From JAVBKB01 sp031554275 (GTDB lineage Bacteria; Bacillota; Bacilli; JARBTR01): a stretch of DNA of 5,835 bases. The stretch is taken from positions 1 to 5,835 of the forward strand of contig JAVBKB010000093.1 of NCBI GenBank assembly GCA_031554275.1, read 5' to 3'. Shown piece after piece: positions 1 through 4,587 of this stretch; positions within the stretch are counted from its first letter, which is position 1; every line of letters starts with the position of its first letter. The notes under the pieces were generated by a model, which saw only the letters and a program-made list of their open reading frames with translations, was not told where the DNA came from and did no database searches. Made by a program: the position numbers and the translations under genes.

Positions 1-16
1 TGTGCAAATCAGGAAC

Positions 17-138
17 TTATCCTAATTTCGTTAATTTAAATAGTTTGAAAATTTGGATCTATGCCCTCAGGGATTATTTTGGCGCTTTATTTTGTTCTAT
101 TGGAGTTCTACTTACTCAAACTTCAATAATTAGGATAA
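17..138. repeat. MITE-like segment with terminal inverted repeats
   Basis: The 11-mer TTATCCTAATT at 17-27 recurs as its exact reverse complement at 128-138. The symmetry continues imperfectly inward, with about 18 of 26 positions matching between 17-42 and the complement of 113-138. The 122-bp segment between them is AT-rich and has no credible gene: a 69-codon frame starting at the TTG at 45 has no ribosome binding site and runs into the neighbouring terminator and gene end. Short length, terminal inverted repeats and lack of coding capacity fit a miniature inverted-repeat element or the decayed end of an insertion sequence. I see no target-site duplication outside the arms, so this is an inference from structure only. 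Confidence 0.35.
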
Positions 139-180
139 AAGAGATGCTGTCCAAATTGCACTACAAGGACAACATCTCTT
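137..180 (-). terminator. Intrinsic terminator of the padR operon
   Basis: A 14-bp stem is formed by 139-152 and 167-180 with a 14-nt loop (153-166). The only imperfect pair is C148/A171 in the + strand, which becomes a G-U wobble in RNA read from the minus strand. That favours leftward use. On the minus strand the stem runs straight into a T-run (TTTT, 140-137) and AT-rich sequence. It lies about 50 bp beyond the stop codon of the DUF4097 gene and no other gene lies between, so it should end the three-gene operon. Confidence 0.8.
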
Positions 181-231
181 CTATTTGGAAGTTAATCATT
201 TCCGCTGGTCATCTTCATTTGAAGCTTTTCC

Positions 232-1101
232 CTAATCTAAATCTATTTGAATAGAACCATTATTGGTTGTTAGCTTGATTTGATTATCCCCATCTCCGAT
301 GCGATCACCATTGCGGTAGTCATCGTTGAAGATATCAACACTGCCATTATCGACAGTTACATTGAATTGTACATTTGTTGGCATTGTTTTTGTTAGAATT
401 GAAATCTTACCGTTATCTGACTTGAAATCCATTGGAACATCCATTTGATCAGTCATTACAGAGATTTTTCCATTGTTCACTTTTCCTTTTAATGCACCAG
501 TCACATGATCTAGTTTGAGACTGCCATTATCACATTCAACATTTGTGCTAGTTGCTGTGACATCCGCTAAATTGCATATCCCGTTATCTGCGCTTGCTAC
601 TATATTAGTAACAACCAAATCTTCTGCATCTATCTTGCCATTGTCAACTTGAAGTGTCATTGTATCACTTTTGACCTTTTCAATATTGATTGTTCCCGAA
701 TTATTGACGAGCGTTAAATCTTGATACTGTTTTTCCGGGATATATACAATTAATTCTAGCGGACGAATCCAGTTAAATAAATCGATATTCAACCAATCGC
801 TATTTGGTTTGTATTGAATCAGTAATTCATCATCTTCAACTTTCACTTCTAGATCGTTTTCATCCACTTCATCCTTTGTCTTACCAGAAAGTTCAACTCG
901 TGGTTCTTCATTTGTGACCACAATATTTAGAATGACCGCATCTGTCTTGACATTAATTTCGGAAAACTCGGATTTTGGTAGCTCTTTTCTAATTGCAATA
1001 TCAGTCGCCTTAAAATATCCGCGAAAAGTTAGTGCTGCACCAACTAATCCAATCAGTAAGAGGGTCAACCCAATGAATGAGAAATATTTGATTTTATTCA
1101 T
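232..1101 (-). CDS. DUF4097 family beta-strand-repeat membrane-anchored protein
   Basis: This 289-residue protein starts with one hydrophobic segment (about residues 8-27), most likely an uncleaved membrane anchor with the rest outside the cell. After a linker region (30-120) it carries a chain of eight (D/N)NG or NSG turns, each followed by a short beta strand such as KISIL or SLKLD. Their glycines are at 136, 155, 174, 193, 211, 231, 253 and 282, a 19-residue period that loosens toward the end. This is the DUF4097 (putative adhesin, YvlB/LiaG-like) architecture, expected to fold as a beta solenoid. The ATG follows a strong AAGGGAGG site (1111-1118) and overlaps the stop of the upstream DUF1700 gene by 4 bp (ATGA). 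Family function is poorly known; the operon context suggests an envelope or stress-sensing output. There is no catalytic motif. The family call is firm, the role inferred. Confidence 0.88.
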   Translation of the reverse strand: MNKIKYFSFIGLTLLLIGLVGAALTFRGYFKATDIAIRKELPKSEFSEINVKTDAVILNIVVTNEEPRVELSGKTKDEVDENDLEVKVEDDELLIQYKPNSDWLNIDLFNWIRPLELIVYIPEKQYQDLTLVNNSGTINIEKVKSDTMTLQVDNGKIDAEDLVVTNIVASADNGICNLADVTATSTNVECDNGSLKLDHVTGALKGKVNNGKISVMTDQMDVPMDFKSDNGKISILTKTMPTNVQFNVTVDNGSVDIFNDDYRNGDRIGDGDNQIKLTTNNGSIQIDLD

Positions 1102-1655
1102 TTCGAGAAGCCTCCCTTAACAATTGATAAATTGTACTTTAAATACCGAACGAAGTGCTTTAGAAGAAACTGCGTTGCGAATTTCATCCCAATTAGTACA
1201 AAAATTCCGATTCCCATTAAACCGATTACAATAAATAGTTCAAAAAATTGAAAACCCTCAGGTTCGAATACTATTTTTACAATGTATAGAAAAGGAGTGG
1301 CAACAAAAGCGATTCCTGATGCCCAACCACCAAAAAGCACTCCTGCGAGCCCAATTAGTGGCCCAATCACAAAGACAAGATTTAAGAAACTCAAACCGAG
1401 GACAGCGAAGGATGCCTTTAAGAAATTGCCAGCGCTTGGCTTTTCTTCAACCTTTCCGATATGATATTGCGACAAGATTTCCTTAGCAATTTGCTTGGGC
1501 GAGCCAAGTGCACGGCTGATCTCTTCCTCAGTTTTGCCGCTTTCAAGACCTATCAAGAAATGCTCTTCATAGTCGCGAATAATATCTTTTCTTTCAATTG
1601 TTGATAGGTTACTTAACGAATTTTCTAATTGTTTCAAATATGATTCTTTATTCAT
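1098..1655 (-). CDS. DUF1700 family (HAAS domain) membrane protein
   Basis: This 185-residue protein has an N-terminal cytoplasmic helical domain (about 1-65). It includes a typical DUF1700 opening (MNKESYLKQLENSL), a DYEEHF segment (29-34) and the family motif LGSPKQIAKEI (50-60). The rest is a membrane domain with about three hydrophobic spans (roughly 79-103, 104-129, 137-160) and a basic tail. DUF1700/HAAS proteins are repeatedly found beside PadR regulators and are thought to transmit signals to or from them at the membrane; no enzymatic motif is present. A GTG three codons upstream (1664) is also in frame, but the ATG at 1655 is preferred because AAGGTGG sits 5 nt before it and because the family normally begins with M-N-K. 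The gene overlaps padR by 8 bp and the DUF4097 gene by 4 bp, so all three are probably translationally coupled. Confidence 0.87.
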   Translation of the reverse strand: MNKESYLKQLENSLSNLSTIERKDIIRDYEEHFLIGLESGKTEEEISRALGSPKQIAKEILSQYHIGKVEEKPSAGNFLKASFAVLGLSFLNLVFVIGPLIGLAGVLFGGWASGIAFVATPFLYIVKIVFEPEGFQFFELFIVIGLMGIGIFVLIGMKFATQFLLKHFVRYLKYNLSIVKGGFSK

Positions 1656-1971
1656 GTTGTCCACCTTCCTTGATAAAATGATTTACGCCCTCAGTAAACT
1701 GCTTCCATTCTTCAACTAAGCTTTGCAAATAATCGCGGCCTTTATTTAGTAGCCGGTAGTATTTTCTCGGTGGACCTTCTGAGGATTCTTGCAAATAAGT
1801 TGTAAAGTACTCTTCGCTTCCTAATCTCCTCAATAATGGATAGACCGTTCCTTCAGAAATCTCAATATGAATTGAGATTTCTTGAACCAATTCATATCCA
1901 TAACAATCCCGCTTGTTGAGAAGTGCTAGCACACAAAGCTCGAGAGCCCCTTTTTTGAACTGAATGTTCAT
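1648..1971 (-). CDS. PadR family transcriptional regulator
   Basis: This 107-residue protein is a short PadR-type winged helix. Visible landmarks are the first helix FKKGALELCVLALL (5-18), the DCYGYELVQ segment (22-30) and the recognition-helix region ISEGTVYPLLRRL (38-50). The wing motif GPPRKYYRLLNKG (66-78) follows, then a short C-terminal helix (80-101) for dimerisation. All are close to the family consensus, and the length matches the compact PadR-s2 class. Proteins of this type are usually repressors that bind a dyad in their own promoter and respond to small hydrophobic ligands or to partner proteins. The ATG follows AAAGGGTGAT (1977-1986). As first gene of the operon with DUF1700 and DUF4097 it most likely autoregulates the module, with the DUF1700 protein as membrane partner. 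The targets and ligand are unknown. Confidence 0.93.
   Translation of the reverse strand: MNIQFKKGALELCVLALLNKRDCYGYELVQEISIHIEISEGTVYPLLRRLGSEEYFTTYLQESSEGPPRKYYRLLNKGRDYLQSLVEEWKQFTEGVNHFIKEGGQHE
1661..1670 (-). promoter_or_regulatory. RBS that sets the DUF1700 start
   Basis: Read on the minus strand, AGGAAGGTGG ends 5 nt before the ATG at 1655. This is correct spacing for that codon but overlaps the alternative GTG at 1664. The site lies inside the last codons of padR, as expected for translational coupling. Confidence 0.7.
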
Positions 1972-1993
1972 GCTACATCACCCTTTCAATGTG

Positions 1994-2018
1994 TAGTACT
2001 GTGTAATGATTAATACTA
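1994..2018. promoter_or_regulatory. Candidate PadR autoregulatory operator
   Basis: TAGTACT at 1994-2000 and AATACTA at 2012-2018 form an inverted repeat with one mismatch and an 11-bp spacer. It lies between the proposed -10 and the padR ribosome binding site, near the predicted transcription start, where a bound repressor would block initiation. PadR proteins often bind such dyads in their own promoter, but this exact sequence is not one I can match to a known consensus. Confidence 0.35.
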
Positions 2019-2025
2019 TGGCTAT

Positions 2026-2054
2026 AATATATCACACGCTATTGTCTTATGCAA
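2026..2054 (-). promoter_or_regulatory. Candidate sigma-A promoter of the padR operon
   Basis: On the minus strand, TTGCAT (2054-2049) is followed after 17 nt by TATATT (2031-2026). A TATTAT two bases further (2029-2024) is an alternative -10 with 19-nt spacing. The position, 55-85 bp before the padR ATG and downstream of the preceding gene's terminator, fits the operon promoter. Confidence 0.5.
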
Positions 2055-2060
2055 GGTACT

Positions 2061-2094
2061 AAATAAAAAAAATTTGCTATGCTGCAAATTTTTT
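2061..2094 (-). terminator. Intrinsic terminator of the CDF gene
   Basis: An 11-bp perfect stem, AAAAAATTTGC (2067-2077) with GCAAATTTTTT (2084-2094), encloses a 6-nt loop. Read leftward it follows the CDF stop codon by only 5 nt and ends in a long T-run with AT-rich continuation to 2061. The stem is AT-rich with two G-C pairs, so strength may be moderate. T-runs on both sides mean it could also act on + strand transcripts, but no + strand gene ends here. Confidence 0.75.
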
Positions 2095-2099
2095 ATTCA

Positions 2100-3005
2100 T
2101 TACTCCACTTCATCTGGTGCGAAATAAGGATTAAAGTGAATGAGTACTTCCTGTATAGAAGGATCCTGCCTCATTAACGTATTTTTGATTTCTCGTGCTA
2201 GATCATGACCCTGTTTAATGGTTCGATAATTCATAATGGAAACCCGTAAATCGATAAAAACATGATGCCCATGCTCACGTGCACGGATACTATCAATTCT
2301 TTTGACCTCATCGAATGTACGAATTGTTTTCGTAAACTCATCAATCTTTTCTTGTGCAATGTTTCGGTCAAGAAGAATATTGAATGATTCTATCAACATT
2401 TTTTTCGCTAATTTGTAAATTAGGTATGCTACAAAAATACTAGCGATACGATCTCCATATCGGAGGAAATCAATTTCCAACTTGTCACCAAGCATCGAAA
2501 GAAGTATCCCTAATGCGGCTGCAAAGCTTGCTAGAATATCTGCCTTATGATCCAAAGCAACCGCTTCAATCGCTTTGCTATTATATTTCTTTGCAGTTTC
2601 CATTGAGGTGCGATACAAAATCTCCTTTGCGAAAAAAGAAATCAATGCCGCTACGAGAGCAATGTAACCAGGTGAAGCAAAAGCCGAAAAGAATCCTGTG
2701 ATGGATTCTACAACAATATAGAGGGCCACAATTAATAGGATTAATCCAACCAACCCTGAAACAACTACCTCTGCTTTACCATGCCCATAAGGATGTTCAT
2801 CATCTGCTGGCTGGCTGGCAAATCGAATGACAAATAAAACAATAGCGGATGCAAAAACATCTGCAGCTGAGTGAATTCCATCAGCAAAAAGCGCTTCCGA
2901 ATGTGAAAGCACTCCAAACAGGGTTTTCCCGACTGTCAAAACGATATTACTGAAAACGCTTATCCAAGCAACTCTGATTGCAACAGATTCACGACTTAAA
3001 GCCAT
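2100..3005 (-). CDS. Cation diffusion facilitator (CDF) metal efflux transporter
   Basis: This 301-residue protein has the full CDF layout: six membrane spans (about 12-31, 38-62, 80-102, 112-130, 150-172, 183-203) and a cytoplasmic ferredoxin-like domain (about 215-301). It should export a divalent metal, probably Zn2+, Fe2+ or Mn2+, from the cytoplasm by proton exchange as a dimer. The transport site is readable as H45xxxD49 in span 2 (ADGIHSAAD) and D152xxxD156 in span 5 (ALDHKAD). The span 2-3 loop has D68, H71 and H75 (in HPYGHGKAE), which line up with site B of E. coli FieF/YiiP. The C-terminal domain keeps H245, H247, H248, H267 and H290, but the usual HxD near the end reads H290-F-N292. 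An ATG with AGGTGGTGA upstream (3010-3018) sets the start. It appears monocistronic. The metal cannot be assigned from the sequence. Confidence 0.93.
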   Translation of the reverse strand: MALSRESVAIRVAWISVFSNIVLTVGKTLFGVLSHSEALFADGIHSAADVFASAIVLFVIRFASQPADDEHPYGHGKAEVVVSGLVGLILLIVALYIVVESITGFFSAFASPGYIALVAALISFFAKEILYRTSMETAKKYNSKAIEAVALDHKADILASFAAALGILLSMLGDKLEIDFLRYGDRIASIFVAYLIYKLAKKMLIESFNILLDRNIAQEKIDEFTKTIRTFDEVKRIDSIRAREHGHHVFIDLRVSIMNYRTIKQGHDLAREIKNTLMRQDPSIQEVLIHFNPYFAPDEVE

Positions 3006-3094
3006 TTTGTCACCACCTAAGAATAATGCCCCTGGGATTTACTTTTGTAGACCCAAGCGACAAAGTTGCTCTTACATTACTTCTTCCAAGTATT

Positions 3095-3123
3095 AAGTTA
3101 TTCCCTAATTTCACTTCTTCCAA
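3095..3123 (-). promoter_or_regulatory. Weak candidate promoter of the CDF gene
   Basis: On the minus strand TTGGAA (3123-3118) is followed after 17 nt by TAACTT (3100-3095). The -10 is poor, and part of the -35 lies in one of the ACTTCTTCCAAG repeats. It would give a leader of about 85 nt. It is the best match I see in the 3006-3215 gap, but not a convincing one. Confidence 0.22.
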
Positions 3124-3129
3124 GCATAG

Positions 3130-3145
3130 ATGCAATGTCTTGCAT
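3130..3145. promoter_or_regulatory. ATGCAA-N4-TTGCAT dyad upstream of the CDF gene
   Basis: There is a perfect inverted repeat with 6-bp arms (3130-3135 and 3140-3145) around TGTC. It lies about 125 bp upstream of the CDF start, just beyond the candidate promoter, where an activator or repressor site could be. It does not match the metal-regulator boxes I know (Zur, MntR, CzrA), so its role is unassigned. Confidence 0.3.
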
Positions 3146-3196
3146 TTCCTAACATTCTGTTTGCCCGCTTCCAAGTAAGCAAAGGACTTCCTTCAC

Positions 3197-3213
3197 AAAA
3201 CGTCTTCTGACGC
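3197..3213 (-). terminator. Weak terminator-like hairpin after corA
   Basis: Three bases beyond the corA stop, the minus strand reads GCGTC-AGAA-GACG followed by TTTTG. That is a 4-bp stem (5 with a G-U pair), a tetraloop and a short T-run. This is shorter than a usual intrinsic terminator, so read-through into the CDF gene is possible. Confidence 0.35.
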
Positions 3214-3215
3214 AG

Positions 3216-4163
3216 CTAATCGCCAAAGTACTTCTTCTTCCAAAACCAAATTGCTGCGATAATCGACATTGCAAGCGCTATCATCATCACGATATAGAAT
3301 CCAAGTGGGTTATTTTCAAAAGGGAGTCCGGCGACATTCATGCCAAAAAAACTTGAGACAATCGTTGGAAATGAGATAATAATTGTGATTGACGCTAGGA
3401 AACGCATAACTATATTCAGGTTATTCGAAATAACGGATGCAAATGCATCTTGTGTATTACTAAGGATTGAAGAATAGGTTTCAACCATCTCGACTGCCTG
3501 TGTGATATCAATGATAACATCCTCAAGCAAATCCTTGTCTTCTTCATACATTTTCAAATAATTTAATCTCAATAGTTTCTGTAGAACTGTTTTGTTCGAC
3601 TTAAGCGATGTTGTGAAATAAACCAAAGATTTCTCCAATGCCATCAAGGTGAACAGCTCTTTGTTACGGAGTTTGTCATGTAGCTCACGTTCAATTTCAT
3701 TCGTCTTCTTACTAATTTGTTTAAGATAACGTAAATAATAATTAGAGATTGAATACAAGATTTGTAGCGCGAACCGTGTCTTTTTGAAAGGGGCAACGCC
3801 CTTTGTCTTATTATTAATAATATCCACAAGAAATGGACATTCCATTAAAGCAACAGTTACTAGGCATTGCTCGGTAATCATTAAACCAATTGGCATCGTT
3901 TCATAAATAGGAAATCCGGAGTCATCATGAGTCAAGTAAGGGAAATCCACGATGATTAGAATATTGTCATCTTCTCTTTCTACGCGAGATCTTTCCTCGT
4001 CATCAAGCGCATCCTTAAAGAAATCAATAGGTATATCTAATAATTCGGATATCTGAGTAATTTCTGATTCATTTGGGGCAATCATATTTACCCAACAGCC
4101 TTTTGAAAAATCTTTCGTTTCGATAATCTTATTATTAGCATCAAGGTTATAAAAGGATAACAT
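3216..4163 (-). CDS. corA: CorA family divalent cation (Mg2+) transporter
   Basis: This 315-residue protein has CorA-family organisation. A cytoplasmic alpha/beta N-terminal domain (about 1-130) is followed by a long helical region (about 130-250) with highly charged heptad-like stretches, forming the stalk of the pentamer. Two C-terminal membrane spans (about 252-273 and 287-307) flank the signature G274-M275-N276 in SFFGMNVAGLPFENN. The tail is basic (WKKKYFGD). GMN forms the mouth of the pore and selects hydrated Mg2+, so the protein should be a Mg2+ channel opened at low cytoplasmic Mg2+; some relatives carry Co2+, Ni2+ or Zn2+. The loop after GMN lacks the MPEL of classical CorA, as in other Gram-positive paralogues. 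AAGGAGGG (4169-4176), 5 nt before the ATG, sets the start. No Mg2+ riboswitch is evident upstream. The family assignment is secure; the exact ion preference is not. Confidence 0.93.
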   Translation of the reverse strand: MLSFYNLDANNKIIETKDFSKGCWVNMIAPNESEITQISELLDIPIDFFKDALDDEERSRVEREDDNILIIVDFPYLTHDDSGFPIYETMPIGLMITEQCLVTVALMECPFLVDIINNKTKGVAPFKKTRFALQILYSISNYYLRYLKQISKKTNEIERELHDKLRNKELFTLMALEKSLVYFTTSLKSNKTVLQKLLRLNYLKMYEEDKDLLEDVIIDITQAVEMVETYSSILSNTQDAFASVISNNLNIVMRFLASITIIISFPTIVSSFFGMNVAGLPFENNPLGFYIVMMIALAMSIIAAIWFWKKKYFGD

Positions 4164-4323
4164 ATTCTCCCTCCTTCATCTCATTTAAAATATTTTTTCA
4201 TTATGCAAGTAGCGTCCATCGCTAATTTGAACAACTACACGAATTTATAAGATCGTCAATCATGATTCAGAACCACAATCATTTTCTTTGTTTATACTTT
4301 CAAAAAAGTAATAAACTATGCAA

Positions 4324-4405
4324 ATAGTACCTGTCTAATCGACAGGTAACAAATTTGTGAATAGTATCTGCCTAATCGACGGGAACATCTATGTAATAGT
4401 ACCTG
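4324..4405. repeat. Three-copy ATAGTA(C/T)CTG repeat array with dyads
   Basis: ATAGTACCTG starts at 4324, ATAGTATCTG at 4361 and ATAGTACCTG at 4396 (offsets 37 and 35 bp). Copies 1 and 2 also share CTAATCGAC and a closing (A/G)GG(T/A)AAC-like part. Copy 1 contains a perfect dyad, TACCTGTC (4328-4335) with GACAGGTA (4341-4348) around a 5-nt centre TAATC. Copy 2 keeps the same centre, but its dyad has two mismatches and two G-T pairs. Copy 3 has only the left part. A dyad of 21 bp is typical of TetR-type operators, so this is probably a regulator binding array for one or both flanking genes. Confidence 0.55.
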
Positions 4406-4432
4406 TTCATTCTAACCCCTATCACACAAAAT

Positions 4433-4458
4433 GGGAACAAAAAAATGCTCAGCACGTG
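4433..4458 (+). promoter_or_regulatory. Candidate ECF-sigma promoter upstream of the MMPL gene
   Basis: GGGAAC (4433-4438) is followed after 16 nt by CGTG (4455-4458). Bacillales ECF sigma promoters (SigM/W/X class) have a -35 with AAC and a -10 beginning CGT at this spacing. The last -10 base differs from the usual A or C. It would give a leader of over 100 nt. If real, it places the transporter under envelope-stress control. Confidence 0.3.
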
Positions 4459-4527
4459 AATTTTTTTATAATGAAGTGAAACTCAAAATAAATATGCTAT
4501 ATTTAAGAAAGATATTTTACTTAAAGT

Positions 4528-4555
4528 TTGAAATCAAGCAAAATACATTTACAAA
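4528..4555 (+). promoter_or_regulatory. Candidate sigma-A promoter of the MMPL gene
   Basis: TTGAAA (4528-4533) precedes TACAAA (4550-4555) by 16 nt. Transcription would begin about 25 bp before the ATG, leaving room for the AAGGTGA ribosome binding site. The sequence is AT-rich here, so such matches are partly expected by chance. A clean TATAAT at 4467-4472 has no matching -35. Confidence 0.33.
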
Positions 4556-4587
4556 ATCAATATAAATGAAAGCGTTAAGGTGACTAT

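Larger units (their letters stand above)
3079..3175. repeat. Direct repeats in the CDF gene upstream region
   Basis: The 12-mer ACTTCTTCCAAG occurs at 3079-3090 and 3113-3124, and its last 8 bases (CTTCCAAG) again at 3168-3175. The offsets are 34 and 51 bp. On the minus strand, the coding direction of the CDF gene, they read CTTGGAAGAAGT. They lie within the 210-bp leader between corA and the CDF gene, so they may be regulator sites, although chance cannot be excluded in AT-rich sequence. Confidence 0.4.
4164..4587. other. Divergent intergenic region between corA and the MMPL gene
   Basis: These 424 bp separate two divergently transcribed genes and contain no plausible gene on either strand. 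On the corA side there is a small hairpin TAGCG-TCCAT-CGCTA (4210-4224) and the 10-bp palindrome AATCATGATT (4258-4267). I found no well-spaced sigma-A promoter for corA; CATAAT on the minus strand near 4200 lacks a matching -35. The middle holds the ATAGTA(C/T)CTG repeat array (4324-4405). The right third is very AT-rich and carries two candidate promoters for the MMPL gene. Confidence 0.7.

Noticed and set aside
45..254. A 69-codon rightward frame beginning at a TTG
   Set aside because: It has no ribosome binding site, crosses the operon terminator and overlaps the 3' end of the DUF4097 gene. Its content is explained by the MITE-like segment and the hairpin.
1656..1664. GTG start at 1664 for the DUF1700 gene
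   Set aside because: The purine-rich ribosome binding site overlaps it, whereas the ATG at 1655 has a 5-nt spacing and gives the usual family N-terminus.
3006..3215. Metal-sensing riboswitch (yybP-ykoY Mn2+ or NiCo type) in the CDF leader
   Set aside because: I could not find the conserved core sequences of either class on the minus strand, and no terminator-antiterminator pair precedes the CDF start.
4164..4323. M-box Mg2+ riboswitch upstream of corA
   Set aside because: The roughly 160-base conserved M-box fold is not recognisable; only one 5-bp hairpin and a 10-bp palindrome are visible.
4324..4405. CRISPR-like array
   Set aside because: There are only three copies, strongly diverged, with 10-25 bp of similarity and a 35-37 bp period that leaves no proper spacers; no cas gene is present. 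It reads as operators instead.
4467..4472. TATAAT as the main MMPL promoter -10
   Set aside because: The bases 17-18 nt upstream (AATGCT/AAATGC) do not resemble a -35 and there is no extended -10 TG, so it is probably a chance match in an AT-rich stretch.
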